Shown piece after piece: positions 22,654 to 31,398 of a stretch of DNA of 64,000 bases. Below the pieces are notes generated by a model, which did no database searches, was not told the DNA's origin, and was given only the letters and a program-made list of their open reading frames with translations. Numbering within the stretch: the first letter of the stretch is position 1; every line of letters begins with the position of its first letter. Source of the DNA: Klebsiella pneumoniae (GTDB lineage Bacteria > Myxococcota_A > UBA796 > SXON01); the NCBI GenBank assembly GCA_945862325.1, contig CAMAXZ010000006.1:1-64000 (forward strand), written 5' to 3'. The position numbers and the translations under genes were made by a program.

Positions 22654-23537
22654 GGGAGCTGGGCGGCGGCCCGCAGATGGTCGACGACGGCGCGCACCCG
22701 CGCCGGGCGAGACCCTTCTCGCCACAGCACACGAACGGGGGTCGCGGCGGGCCACAGCGCGGTCGCGATGGGCAGGAGCGCCCCGGCGGCCATCGCCCGC
22801 TCGACGAGGAAGCAGGGAAGCTGCGCGGCGCCGACCCCCGCGAGCGCGAGCGCCATCACGGCGTCCAGATCCGCCAACGAGGCGGGGCCGCCCACCACCA
22901 GCCGCCGCGGCCCCCCGGGGCCCCCGAGCCACAAGGCGGGGGGCTCGTCACCGCGCCGGAAACGCACGAACGGGCGCTCCGCGAGCTCCGCCTCGGTCGA
23001 GGGGGCGCCGTGCCGCGCGATCCAGTCGGGCGACGCCACGATGCGGCGGACGGTCGCGCCGAGCGCGCTGCTCACCGTCCCCGCGGTGGCCTCGGACCCC
23101 ACGCGAACGGCGACGTCGACCCGATCTTCGAGAAGGTCCACGCTGCGGTCCTGGAAGTGCACCTCGAGCTCGAGCTCCGGATACCGCGCGATCAGCGCCG
23201 GCAACGTCGGTAAGACCTTGTGCCGACCATAGTTCACGGGGAGCGAGAGCCGCACCAGGCCGCGGGGCAAGATCTGGCGATTGGAGACGATCTCTTCCGT
23301 CTCCTCCATGTAGCGCAACAGGTGCGCCGCCCGTTCGTGCAGCGCCGAGCCCGCCTCCGTGGGTGCGACCCTTCGCGTCGTTCGTGTCAACAGAGAGGCG
23401 CCGAACGATTCTTCGAGCCCCTGCACCGCGCGGCTCACGGCGCTCTGCGGCACGCCGAGCCGTTGGGCGGCCCGTGAGAAGCCCCCGGCCTCGATGACCG
23501 CGACGAACCAACGGAGATCGCGCATTCGATCGCTCAT
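22650..23537 (-). CDS. LysR-family transcriptional regulator
   Basis: 295 residues. N-terminal winged helix (LRWFVAVIEAGGFSRAAQRL, then VPQSAVSRAVQGLEESFG; residues about 5-65) and a substrate-binding domain (RGLVRLSLPVNYGRHKVLP to the end) typical of LysR proteins of the AaeR/CrgA branch. It is divergent from a carboxymuconolactone-decarboxylase-type gene at 23626, which would be its expected target, but that gene is truncated. A dyad at 23562-23578 is a likely binding site for both autoregulation and activation. MSDRMRDL at 23537 is taken as start. Confidence 0.95.
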   Translation of the reverse strand: MSDRMRDLRWFVAVIEAGGFSRAAQRLGVPQSAVSRAVQGLEESFGASLLTRTTRRVAPTEAGSALHERAAHLLRYMEETEEIVSNRQILPRGLVRLSLPVNYGRHKVLPTLPALIARYPELELEVHFQDRSVDLLEDRVDVAVRVGSEATAGTVSSALGATVRRIVASPDWIARHGAPSTEAELAERPFVRFRRGDEPPALWLGGPGGPRRLVVGGPASLADLDAVMALALAGVGAAQLPCFLVERAMAAGALLPIATALWPAATPVRVLWREGSRPARVRAVVDHLRAAAQLP

Positions 23538-23561
23538 GCCCCCTCCGACCGATGCGGTTTT

Positions 23562-23578
23562 AGCATGAAAGCTATGCT
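23562..23578. promoter_or_regulatory. LysR-type dyad operator
   Basis: AGCAT-GAAAGCT-ATGCT is a perfect 5-bp inverted repeat with a 7-bp spacer in an AT-richer patch, the layout of a LysR box (T-N11-A). It lies between the divergent LysR gene (start 23537) and the gene starting at 23626. Confidence 0.55.
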
Positions 23579-23625
23579 GATGCGTGCTCTGGTACGTGTG
23601 TGGTGCATGAATAGGGAGTCCCACC

Positions 23626-23772
23626 ATGGCCCGCATCGAAGCCTTGACCGCCGAAACCGCCCCCGAGTCCGCCCGCCCCTCGCTCGCCGCCCTCCGCGCG
23701 GCGTTCGGCCGCGCGCCGAACCTCTTCGCCACGTTTGCCCAATCCGGCCCGGCGCTGGCGGGACTGCTAGCC
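23626..23772 (+). pseudogene. Carboxymuconolactone decarboxylase/AhpD-like, N-terminal fragment
   Basis: The first 49 residues (MARIEALTAETAPESARPSL, FGRAPNLFATFAQSGPALAGLLA) are the N-terminus of a CMD/AhpD-family peroxidase-like protein, with AGGGAG as a good ribosome-binding site before ATG 23626. Similarity stops abruptly at about 23772. The frame then runs on through Pro/Ser/Arg-rich sequence into the next gene. The catalytic CxxC helix pair of the family is missing, so no active enzyme can be made. The break probably joins two once separate loci. Confidence 0.65.
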
Positions 23773-23922
23773 ACATCCCCTCCGCGCCCCACGCCATCGC
23801 GACCAGCCAGACCATCCGAATCCTCCCAAGCGGCAGGGCCTATCGAGGTGGAGCAGCGCAGCACCGGATCCGGTCTCCGCTCGATGCCCCGCCACGGTGA
23901 ACGCTCGACACGATACGCGCCA

Positions 23923-25098
23923 ATGCGTGACGCCGCCCACCCCATCGCAGTGAACGCCGCGCTCGTCCACACCCCCTCGCGCCGGGTGACCGGCCTGGAG
24001 CGCATCTGGCTCGTCGCCGACGCCCTCTGGCCGCCGTTCGTGAACCAGCTGGTCGTGCACGGGGAGGGGACGCCGGACGTCGACGCGTGGCGTCGGGCCG
24101 TCGCCGTGTTGGGGGGCGCGTGGCCGGCGGCGCGCGCCCGGCTCCGCGGCGTGTTGGGCTTCACGCGGTGGGTGGCCGACGGCGTCGAACCGCCGCTGAT
24201 CGTCGTGGACGCGGCGTCGTCGTGGGAAGCGGGGGCGCTCGCCGCGCCCGAGACGGCGATCGACCGCGCGCTCTCGCGCCCGCTCGACCCGCGCCGGGGG
24301 CCGATCGTCGAGGTCGTGCTCACGCGCGACGCCGTGGTGCTCCGCACGCACCACGCGGCGTTCGACGGGCGCGCCGCATGGGCGATGGCGGAGGACCTCG
24401 CGGCGATCCTCCGTGGGGCCCCTCCGCGCGGGGCGGCCTTCGCCGGGGTCGACGATGCCCTCGGCGGCGCGGCCGAGCGCGCGCCGCCCCCGGACGCGCC
24501 GGCGCTGATCGCGTGGGGAGAGCATCGGCGTTGGAGGCGGATCGACATCCCGTCCGGCCCGCGACCGCTGCCGCGGGTGCTCGTCGCGCTTGCGCGCTCG
24601 GCTGGCGCGCGGGTGCGCCTGTCGGTGCCGGTCGACCTGCGGCGGCACCTCTCGGAGCCGCGCGTGGCCGCGAACCTGAGCGGCTTCGTGCGCCTCGACG
24701 TCACGCCCGACGCCCGACCGGACGCGGTCCGCGCCGCCCTGGAGGCCAGGCTGGAGGAGGCGAAGGGCGCCCTGCGCGCCGCGGACGGGGTGCGTCACGT
24801 GCCCCTCGCGGTGTTGGGGGTCCTCGGCGCCGCGGCCGCACGCGGTGAGGCGCGGCGCGGGCGCGGCGTGGTCTCCGCGTCGGTGTCCAACCTGGGGCGC
24901 CAGGACGCGTCGGTGTTCGACCACGGGGATTTCCGGGGGCGCGGCCTGTTCTGGATCCCTCCGGCCAACCCGGGGAGCCCGGTGTTCGTCTCCCTGGCGG
25001 GCCACGCGGGGGGCGTGTCGCTCTGCTTCGCGGGCGCGGGCGCCGACCCGCTGGCGGTCGATCGGCTCGCGTCGGCGGTCGTGGCGGCGCTCCCGTAG
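23923..25098 (+). CDS. Condensation/acyltransferase-superfamily protein
   Basis: 391 residues. The motif THHAAFDGRAAW at about residue 145 matches the HHxxxDG active-site motif of condensation domains and related CoA-dependent acyltransferases. Supporting pieces are VDLRRHLSEPRVAANLSGFV and a C-terminal SVSNLGRQ, as in papain-like acyltransferases and condensation domains. The first histidine of the pair is Thr (THH), so the frame of the motif needs care. ATG 23923 or GTG 23950 may be the start. The frame is open upstream into the CMD fragment. No carrier protein or NRPS/PKS gene is nearby. Substrate unknown. It ends directly against the glycosylase gene. Confidence 0.7.
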   Translation: MRDAAHPIAVNAALVHTPSRRVTGLERIWLVADALWPPFVNQLVVHGEGTPDVDAWRRAVAVLGGAWPAARARLRGVLGFTRWVADGVEPPLIVVDAASSWEAGALAAPETAIDRALSRPLDPRRGPIVEVVLTRDAVVLRTHHAAFDGRAAWAMAEDLAAILRGAPPRGAAFAGVDDALGGAAERAPPPDAPALIAWGEHRRWRRIDIPSGPRPLPRVLVALARSAGARVRLSVPVDLRRHLSEPRVAANLSGFVRLDVTPDARPDAVRAALEARLEEAKGALRAADGVRHVPLAVLGVLGAAAARGEARRGRGVVSASVSNLGRQDASVFDHGDFRGRGLFWIPPANPGSPVFVSLAGHAGGVSLCFAGAGADPLAVDRLASAVVAALP

Positions 25099-25677
25099 TC
25101 AGGGGGCGTCGGGCACGAGCTCCCGGCGCCGCGCCACCCATCGCGAGTCGGCGTCGGCGACGCGCCAGGGCGCCGCGCGGTGCTCGGGGGCGGCGTAGTC
25201 GATGCCGATGCGCGGGCCGCGCGCGAGCCGGGGGGTCGACGGCCGGGCGCCGAGCTCGACCGTGCGGCCGATCGGCTCGCCGGAGTGGGCGACGCGGAGC
25301 CCCAACCCGGCCGCCACGCGGCCCGGCCCGGTCAAGAGGGCGGGGCCTCGCGCCCCGCCCCGCCTCGCCTCGATCAGGGCGAGGCCGTCGACGGGCTCGG
25401 CCGCGCGGATGAGCACCGCCGCGGCCTGTCCCTCGGCGTTCGTCACGAGGTTGAGCATGTGGTGGAGCCCGTAGCAGAGGTAGACGTAGAGGTGTCCGGG
25501 GGGGCCCCACATCGGCGCGTTGCGGGCGGTGCGGCCGGCGCGCGCGTGGTTGGCGGTGTCGCCGGGCCACCGATACGCTTCCACCTCCGTGATCCGCACG
25601 CGCACGCCATTCGCCGCAAGCTCGCACCCGACGAGCGCTTCGGCGACCTCGAGCGCGTCGCTCTCGAAGAGGATCAT
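25099..25677 (-). CDS. 3-methyladenine DNA glycosylase (AAG/MPG family)
   Basis: 192 residues, the family's normal size. Motifs are clear: [19 protein letters not shown] with the catalytic Glu, [20 protein letters not shown] with the DNA-intercalating Tyr region, [11 protein letters not shown], and [11 protein letters not shown]. It removes alkylated purines (3-methyladenine, hypoxanthine) in base excision repair. ATG 25677 is chosen; 25689 would add four residues. Its 5' end is overlapped, on the other strand, by the start region of the subtilase. Confidence 0.94.
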   Translation of the reverse strand: MILFESDALEVAEALVGCELAANGVRVRITEVEAYRWPGDTANHARAGRTARNAPMWGPPGHLYVYLCYGLHHMLNLVTNAEGQAAAVLIRAAEPVDGLALIEARRGGARGPALLTGPGRVAAGLGLRVAHSGEPIGRTVELGARPSTPRLARGPRIGIDYAAPEHRAAPWRVADADSRWVARRRELVPDAP

Positions 25678-27247
25678 CGCGCTCGCCATAGCCGCCTCGA
25701 CGGGGGTCCCGCTCGCCGCGGCGGCCCCGCGCCCGTCGGACCCGGCGTTGGCCGCGCTCGACTCGCCGACGCGCGCGCGGGCGTTGGCGGCGGAGAAGGG
25801 CGAGGACGCGGGGTGGGTCGAGGTGGTGATCGAGGCGCCGTGGTCGGTGGTCGGTCCGGTCGCGCGCGCGCGCGCGTGGACGGTGCACGCGGCGGCGCCG
25901 CACGGCGTCCAGGTGTCCGTGCCCGCCGAGTCGCTCCGCCTGGCCGGGGCGCTCGTCGCGGGCGGCGGCCGTGTGCGCGCGCCGTGGCGCGCCTCGGCGA
26001 AGTCGATCGTCAGCGAGGGGGAAGCACGCGTCTTCTCCGAGGCTGCGTGGGCGCCCGCCGGGACGGACGGGGCGGGCGTGACCGTCGGCGTCCTCGACGT
26101 CGGCTTCGGTGGCGTCGAGGACCGCGAGGACGAGCTGCCCGGCGGTTGGACCCTGGACGTGTCCCGCGCGCCGGGGGCGAGCCGCCACGGGACGGCGGTC
26201 GCCGAGGTCATCGCGGACCTCGCGCCCGGCGCGGCGCTCGCGCTCGTCACGTTCGTCACCGACGTGGAATTCGTGGACGCGCTCGGGTCGCTCGTGGACG
26301 CGCGGGTCGACGTGGTGAACGCCTCGATCGGCTTCGACAACGTGTGGCACGCCGACGGGACGAGCCCGATGAGCGTGGCCGTGGACGCCGCCGTCGACGC
26401 CGGCGTGGCGTACGTCGCGGCGGCGGGGAACGAAGCCGACAAGTACCGGATCGGCCCGTTGAGCTGGGTCGACGACGGCGAAGCGGTGGCGCTCGACGGC
26501 GTCGACGGGGTGCCCGTCGACCTGGCGGGGGGGTGGGTCGACGTCAGCCTGCGCTGGTCCGAGCCTTTCGGAGAGGCGAGGGAGGACCTCGATCTGTACG
26601 TGATCGGAGCAGACGGCGTCGCCTGCGGGAGCTCGACGGACTGGCAGGACGGCGAGGGCCGCCCCTACGAGCGCGTCGCCGCGGGGGACTGCGTCGCGCC
26701 CGCCACCGCGCACGTCCGCGCGCCGGATCGCCGCGCTCAGCTCGAGGGCCTGCGCGCCTGGCTCTACTCCCCGTACGGCCTGGAGCTCGGCGCCGACACC
26801 GACGGCACGCTCACGCTCCCCGCCGACGCCGCGCGCGCGATCTCCGTGGGCGCGATCGACGTCGTCAGCGGGGAAGCGCCCGTGTGGGCGAGCCGCGGCC
26901 CGACCGACGACGGCCGCCTGAAGCCGGACCTGGTCGCCGCGTCGGGGGTGTCGACCGTGACGCTGGGCGCCTCCGCGTTCCTCGGGTCCTCCGCGGCGGC
27001 CCCTCACGTGGCCGGAGCGGCGGCGCTCGTCATCGACGCCGCGCGTCGTCGGCGCCACCCCGAAGACGCGACCGCGGTGCTCGTGACCGGGGCCGCGGAT
27101 CTCGGGGTTCCCGGGCCGGACGTGCAGTTCGGCTGGGGCGAGGCGCGCCTCGGGGCCCCGCCGGACCCCGGGTGCGGGTGTGCGGGCGTTCGCGCGCCGT
27201 CCGCGGCCGCGCTCCTGCTCGCCATGCTACTCCTCCGCCGCCGATGA
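25589..27247 (+). CDS. Secreted subtilisin-like protease with MYXO-CTERM-like tag
   Basis: Up to 552 residues. The S8 catalytic triad is visible: Asp in [12 protein letters not shown], His in [17 protein letters not shown], Ser in [16 protein letters not shown], with the oxyanion region [10 protein letters not shown] signal-like stretch ([18 protein letters not shown]) precedes a short prodomain. The C-terminus [10 protein letters not shown], then [14 protein letters not shown], is a cysteine-hydrophobic-arginine tail of MYXO-CTERM type, which anchors or sorts proteins to the surface in Myxococcota. The start is a problem: the only standard in-frame codon near the signal is GTG 25589, which gives a long N-region and overlaps the glycosylase gene. 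The next gene overlaps the stop by 4 bp. Confidence 0.85.
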   Translation: MIRTRTPFAASSHPTSASATSSASLSKRIIALAIAASTGVPLAAAAPRPSDPALAALDSPTRARALAAEKGEDAGWVEVVIEAPWSVVGPVARARAWTVHAAAPHGVQVSVPAESLRLAGALVAGGGRVRAPWRASAKSIVSEGEARVFSEAAWAPAGTDGAGVTVGVLDVGFGGVEDREDELPGGWTLDVSRAPGASRHGTAVAEVIADLAPGAALALVTFVTDVEFVDALGSLVDARVDVVNASIGFDNVWHADGTSPMSVAVDAAVDAGVAYVAAAGNEADKYRIGPLSWVDDGEAVALDGVDGVPVDLAGGWVDVSLRWSEPFGEAREDLDLYVIGADGVACGSSTDWQDGEGRPYERVAAGDCVAPATAHVRAPDRRAQLEGLRAWLYSPYGLELGADTDGTLTLPADAARAISVGAIDVVSGEAPVWASRGPTDDGRLKPDLVAASGVSTVTLGASAFLGSSAAAPHVAGAAALVIDAARRRRHPEDATAVLVTGAADLGVPGPDVQFGWGEARLGAPPDPGCGCAGVRAPSAAALLLAMLLLRRR

Positions 27248-28389
27248 TCGCGCCGCTGCCCCTCCTGCTCGCCTGTGCCGACACCCCGGTCGACGGTTGG
27301 TTCGTCGTGGTCGAGGGCCGGGTCGTGGCGGCGGACGGCGCGCCGCTCGACGCCGCGGAGGTGGCGCTGTTCGCGCCCGACGGGGCCCCCGTCGCCGTCA
27401 CCACGACCGGCCCCGACGGCGCGTGGACCCTGCCGATCCTCGGCGACGCGCTCGCCGGCAACCAGCTCGTCGCGTTCGCCCGCGCCGACGGCTACGCCGA
27501 GGGCCGCGCCACCTTCGATCTCAACCTCGCCGCCCCGCGCGTGACCAGCCTCTCCGCCGGCCCTGGGCAGACCTGGGACACCACCGCGCGCCGGCTCTCG
27601 GCGATCCAGCTCGCGCCCGCGGCGTCGACCGCGACCGTGGCCGGCCGCGTGGTCGACGCCGCCACGGGCCTCCCGGTCGGCGGGGCCGCCCTGACGGTAC
27701 AACATGGGTGGAACGCGCCGATCGGCGCCCCCGCGGTCGCCACCGCGGTGACGGACGCCGAGGGGCGGTATGCGGCGACGGTCGATCGGCCAGGGGCCCA
27801 CACGGTGTCGGTCGCCGCCGCCGACGGATGGGGCGCCGCGCGCTTTCCCGCGATGTTCCTCGAGCAGGGGGGCTCCTCCACCGGCGCCGTCGCCCAGGAG
27901 ACCGCGCCGGGCGCGCTCGTCGCCACGGTGCTCTGGGGAGACTCCCCGACCAACCTCGATCTCCACCTCACCGGGCCGCTCCGGGGAGGTCAGGCCGGCG
28001 CGGACGGCAACGGCCGATTCCACGTCTGGAGCGGCGCGCCGCGGCACCCCACGCGCGACGACGTCGACGCCGAGGCGGTGCTCGTCCTCGCCGACGCCGA
28101 CGGGCGCGGCCCGGAGACGGTCACCCTCACCGACCCCGGCCGTGGCGAGCTCCGTCTGACGGTGTTCGACGCGGACAACTGGTCAGATGCCGAGAATCTG
28201 GACCTCGCCGCGAGCGGGGCGGTGCTCCAGGTGTGGTGGGGAGAGGACTACCCCCGCTACTACACGATCGATCCGACCGCGGTGGCCACGGCGTGGCAGG
28301 TGGTGGAGATCGACGTGGAGACCGGAGTCTCCTACGTCAACGAGGCGTACGGGGTCGGGGCCGACCCGACGGACCCCGACGCCTTCTGA
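27244..28389 (+). CDS. Lipoprotein with carboxypeptidase-regulatory-like and YfaP-like domains
   Basis: 381 residues. [11 protein letters not shown] gives a lipobox LLAC. Two CarboxypepD_reg-like beta domains follow (VVEGRVVAADGAPLDAAEVA; VAGRVVDAATGLPVGGAAL, about 20-100 and 135-205). A C-terminal region resembles the YfaP/DUF2135 fold (VATVLWGDSPTNLDLHLTG, FHVWSGAPRHPTRDDVDAEA). It is probably surface-bound. Start ATG overlaps the subtilase stop by 4 bp (ATGA), so they are co-translated and may work together, for example as protease and binding or inhibitor partner; that is inference. Confidence 0.82.
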   Translation: MIAPLPLLLACADTPVDGWFVVVEGRVVAADGAPLDAAEVALFAPDGAPVAVTTTGPDGAWTLPILGDALAGNQLVAFARADGYAEGRATFDLNLAAPRVTSLSAGPGQTWDTTARRLSAIQLAPAASTATVAGRVVDAATGLPVGGAALTVQHGWNAPIGAPAVATAVTDAEGRYAATVDRPGAHTVSVAAADGWGAARFPAMFLEQGGSSTGAVAQETAPGALVATVLWGDSPTNLDLHLTGPLRGGQAGADGNGRFHVWSGAPRHPTRDDVDAEAVLVLADADGRGPETVTLTDPGRGELRLTVFDADNWSDAENLDLAASGAVLQVWWGEDYPRYYTIDPTAVATAWQVVEIDVETGVSYVNEAYGVGADPTDPDAF

Positions 28390-28463
28390 CGGTCCCGCCA
28401 CGCCGGGTTGCCGTTCTCGAGTTCCTGCGATAGACGCCGCGGTCCCCGCAACCCCCGGACGTG

Positions 28464-29555
28464 ATGGAGCTCTTTCCCGACCGGCTGCTCGACGACCTGG
28501 CGCGGCTCCCCGGAGCCGGGCACAGCTACTTGAAGCAGGTGTGCGCGCCCGATGGCGCCGAGGTGCGCGCGTCGCTCGAGCGGCGCGTGCGCGGCCTCGC
28601 CGACGGCGTTCGGGAGCGCGTGGTCGGTCTCCTCGCATCGCTCGACAATCGTCGGTTTTTTCAGGGTTTCGCCGAAGTGGCGGCGCTCTCCGTGCTCGAG
28701 CGCGGCGGGTGGACGCCGAGCGGCCTGGTCCGCCCTGGCGCCCGCATCGCCCTCGCCGGGGCCGACGGCGCCGTCGCGCACGCGGCGGTCCTCGCGTTCC
28801 TTCACCAGACGCGCCCGGGCGGCGAAGAGGACACCCGCGCCCGACTCGCGGACGCGCTGTCCCGGGTGGCCGGAAAGCCTCGTTTCGTGGCGCTGATCCG
28901 CCGGTGGCTCCCGCACGACTTCGACCCTGAGCCCGTGCGGCGCGCCGTCGAGATGTGGCTGCAACAGGTCCAGGCGGGGCACTGGGACGGGCGCTACGCC
29001 GCCTACGACGACGAGCACATCTCGCTCGAGTTCTGCCTCACGGGCGAGCGCGCCCGCGGGCGCGCCACCGCGCTCGCCTCGGTCATGGGGCCGTTCGTCG
29101 CGCACCGCACCCTGGAGGTGGTCGAGCCGCGCGTCGTGCAGGAGCTCGATCGCATCGCCGCGGCCGGCCCGCGCGACGTCCCCGTGGTGCTGGTGTGTGT
29201 CTCCGACCAGGCCTGGGCCATCACCGACGGGTGGGTCCGTGACTTCCTCTACGGACGGCCGCGCCGCATGAGCTTCGGGGACGGCCCCCCGGAGATCGAG
29301 GTGGGAGGCGCCACCGGGCCGTGTGTGTTCCGCGATCCGCAGTACGCCTTCCTCGGTGGCGTCCTGCTCGTCGATCGGGAGCCGGTCTCGGCGTCCCGCG
29401 TGCGCGCGCGGGCCTTCGTCAACCCGTGGGCGGCGACGCCCCTCGCCGGGGCCGCGTTCGGCGCGCCGGCGCTCGCGCCCGTGGCCCGCTCCGCGGATGA
29501 TCCCGACGGGCACGTCCTCCGCTGGACGACGCACCTCGCCACGGTCGACCTCTGA
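28464..29555 (+). CDS. Conserved-looking cytoplasmic protein of unknown function
   Basis: 363 residues, no signal or membrane segment, no family recognised. The first third is helical and basic ([39 protein letters not shown]), the last third more beta-rich ([19 protein letters not shown]). ATG 28464 follows a GTG at 28461, either is possible. A TTGCCG (28408), 17-bp spacer and TAGACG (28431) may be its promoter. Its stop overlaps the thymidine kinase start (TGATG), so the two are coupled; a nucleotide-related role would be a guess. Confidence 0.75.
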   Translation: MELFPDRLLDDLARLPGAGHSYLKQVCAPDGAEVRASLERRVRGLADGVRERVVGLLASLDNRRFFQGFAEVAALSVLERGGWTPSGLVRPGARIALAGADGAVAHAAVLAFLHQTRPGGEEDTRARLADALSRVAGKPRFVALIRRWLPHDFDPEPVRRAVEMWLQQVQAGHWDGRYAAYDDEHISLEFCLTGERARGRATALASVMGPFVAHRTLEVVEPRVVQELDRIAAAGPRDVPVVLVCVSDQAWAITDGWVRDFLYGRPRRMSFGDGPPEIEVGGATGPCVFRDPQYAFLGGVLLVDREPVSASRVRARAFVNPWAATPLAGAAFGAPALAPVARSADDPDGHVLRWTTHLATVDL

Positions 29556-30181
29556 TGCACCCGCAGCTGCTGCCACAGAACATCGGATGGATCGAGGTGA
29601 TCGTCGGGTGCATGTTCTCCGGCAAGACCGAAGAGCTGATCCGCCGGGTGCGTCGCGCGCAGTACGCGCGCCAGGTGGTGGTCGTGTTCAAGCCGACGAT
29701 CGACGCCCGGTACGCCGAGGACAGCCTCGGGTCGCACAGCGGGCAGCGCCTCCGGAGCATCCAGGTCGACACGGCGCTCGACATCCTCGCCCGGGTCGGC
29801 GACGCCGCGGTGGTGGGCATCGACGAAGGGCAGTTCCTCGGCCCCGACCTCCCCTCCGTGTGTGAGCAGCTCGCCAACGCCGGAAAGCGCGTCATCGTGG
29901 CCGGGCTCGACATGGACTACCTCGGCCGCCCGTTCGAGCCGATGCCGCACCTCCTCGCGGTCGCGGAATACATCACGAAGAACCTCGCGATCTGCGTCGT
30001 CTGCGGCAACCCCGCGGACCGTTCCCAGCGCGTCGTCAACCGCGACGCGCGGTTCCTCGTCGGCGAGTCCGACGCCTACGAGGCGCGGTGCCGCCTGCAC
30101 TGGGACCCGCACAACTTCGAGCCGGTGCAGGTCGCGTTGGCCCTCGGGCCGAACCTGAGCGACGGCGCGCCGACGCCCTGA
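29555..30181 (+). CDS. tdk: Thymidine kinase
   Basis: 208 residues, normal for the bacterial/vaccinia-type enzyme. The P-loop GCMFSGKT lies at residues 18-25. The catalytic segment IDEGQFLG, the lid region and a zinc-binding Cys pair ([13 protein letters not shown]) plus a later Cys (YEARCRLHW) are in place, as is [19 protein letters not shown]. It phosphorylates thymidine to dTMP in the salvage pathway. The start shares a base with the stop of the preceding unknown gene. It converges on the dipeptidase gene with 6 bp between. Confidence 0.97.
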   Translation: MHPQLLPQNIGWIEVIVGCMFSGKTEELIRRVRRAQYARQVVVVFKPTIDARYAEDSLGSHSGQRLRSIQVDTALDILARVGDAAVVGIDEGQFLGPDLPSVCEQLANAGKRVIVAGLDMDYLGRPFEPMPHLLAVAEYITKNLAICVVCGNPADRSQRVVNRDARFLVGESDAYEARCRLHWDPHNFEPVQVALALGPNLSDGAPTP

Positions 30182-30187
30182 GGCCGG

Positions 30188-31276
30188 CTACTCGGCCACC
30201 CCCGCGGTCGCCCGCTCCCACACCCGCATGAAGTTTTCGCCCTTCACCCCCGCGATCTCCGTGGGGCTCCAGCCGCGTCGGGCGAGCTCCGTCCACAGGA
30301 CGTCGAGCGACGCGGCGGTGCGGAGGTCGGGGGGCGGCGTGATCATCCCGTCGAAGTCGGAGCCGAGCGCCACACAGCCGCGCCCGCCCACCTTCGCGAG
30401 GTGATCGGCGTGTTCCCCCAGCGTTGTGGCCCCGGCGCCGGGGCCCACGAACGGCGCGTGGAAGTTGAGCCCGATGACGCCGCCCTTCTCGCACACGCAG
30501 GCGATCTCCTCGTCGTCGAGGTTGCGCGGGTTGCCGTGCACCGCCGCGGCGTCGCTGTGCGAGGCGACCACGGGCGCCGAGGAGAGGCGGCAGATGTCGA
30601 GGGTGGTGGCGCGCGACGCGTGGCTCACGTCGAGCACGACGCCGAGGCGGTTCGCCTCGGTCACCAGCGCCCGGCCGCGCTCCGTGAGGCCGCCGCCCTC
30701 GTCCTTGGAGCTTCCACCCCAGGTGTTCGAGAAGCTCCACGTGACGCCGATCATCGCCAGGCCGCGCGCCTGGAGCGGCGCGAGGCCCTCCACCCCCGCC
30801 GCGTCGAGGCCGTGCGCGCCCTCCATCGCGTACGCGAACGCGACGCGCCCGTCGGCCACGACGCGGCGCGCCTCCGCGGGGGAGCGCGCGAGCGCGACGG
30901 CGTCGAGCCGCGCGTCCTCCGCCTCCATCCGCTCGAGGAGGGACGCGACCACGGCGTCTCCCGGCGCCTTCGGCGGCCAGAGCACCATCATCGCGAGGTT
31001 CGTGCCGCCCGCCCGCATCGCGCCCAGGCCCGACTCGAGCTCGGGGGCGTCGAGCCCGACGCCGCGCCGCAGGAGCTGCGTCGGCGTGTCGATGTGGAGG
31101 TCGGCCACGATCGGCGTCCCGCCCGGCTTTGGGGGCGGAGCGGCCACCGGAGGCGGCGTCGGGGCCTCCAGCGCGGCGGACGCCTCGGCCGGCGCCGCCG
31201 CGGCGGTCGGGGAGTCCTCGGCCGACGGGGCGCACCCGAGGACCGACGCGAGCGTCAGGACGTGCGGCGCGTTCAT
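30188..31276 (-). CDS. Lipoprotein membrane dipeptidase (peptidase M19)
   Basis: 362 residues. The N-terminus MNAPHVLTLASVLGC is a lipoprotein signal (VLGC), followed by an Ala/Pro-rich spacer to about residue 52. The M19 metal ligands are present: DLHIDT (HxD), MEGAHG (Glu), DVSHAS and ASHSDA (His), GSDFDG (Asp). The enzyme hydrolyses dipeptides, including D-amino-acid ones, with two zinc ions, here probably at the periplasmic side. The gene is divergent from the propeller protein at 31399. Confidence 0.94.
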   Translation of the reverse strand: MNAPHVLTLASVLGCAPSAEDSPTAAAAPAEASAALEAPTPPPVAAPPPKPGGTPIVADLHIDTPTQLLRRGVGLDAPELESGLGAMRAGGTNLAMMVLWPPKAPGDAVVASLLERMEAEDARLDAVALARSPAEARRVVADGRVAFAYAMEGAHGLDAAGVEGLAPLQARGLAMIGVTWSFSNTWGGSSKDEGGGLTERGRALVTEANRLGVVLDVSHASRATTLDICRLSSAPVVASHSDAAAVHGNPRNLDDEEIACVCEKGGVIGLNFHAPFVGPGAGATTLGEHADHLAKVGGRGCVALGSDFDGMITPPPDLRTAASLDVLWTELARRGWSPTEIAGVKGENFMRVWERATAGVAE

Positions 31277-31398
31277 GGTCGGTTCCTATTCCGTCCCACC
31301 GGTCCTGACGTCCTGTTGACGTCCGACGGACGGAGCGGGGGGCTCCGCGGTTTGACGGAGGCGTGTACCGGCATACGTCCGCCGGCTGGAGACGACCC

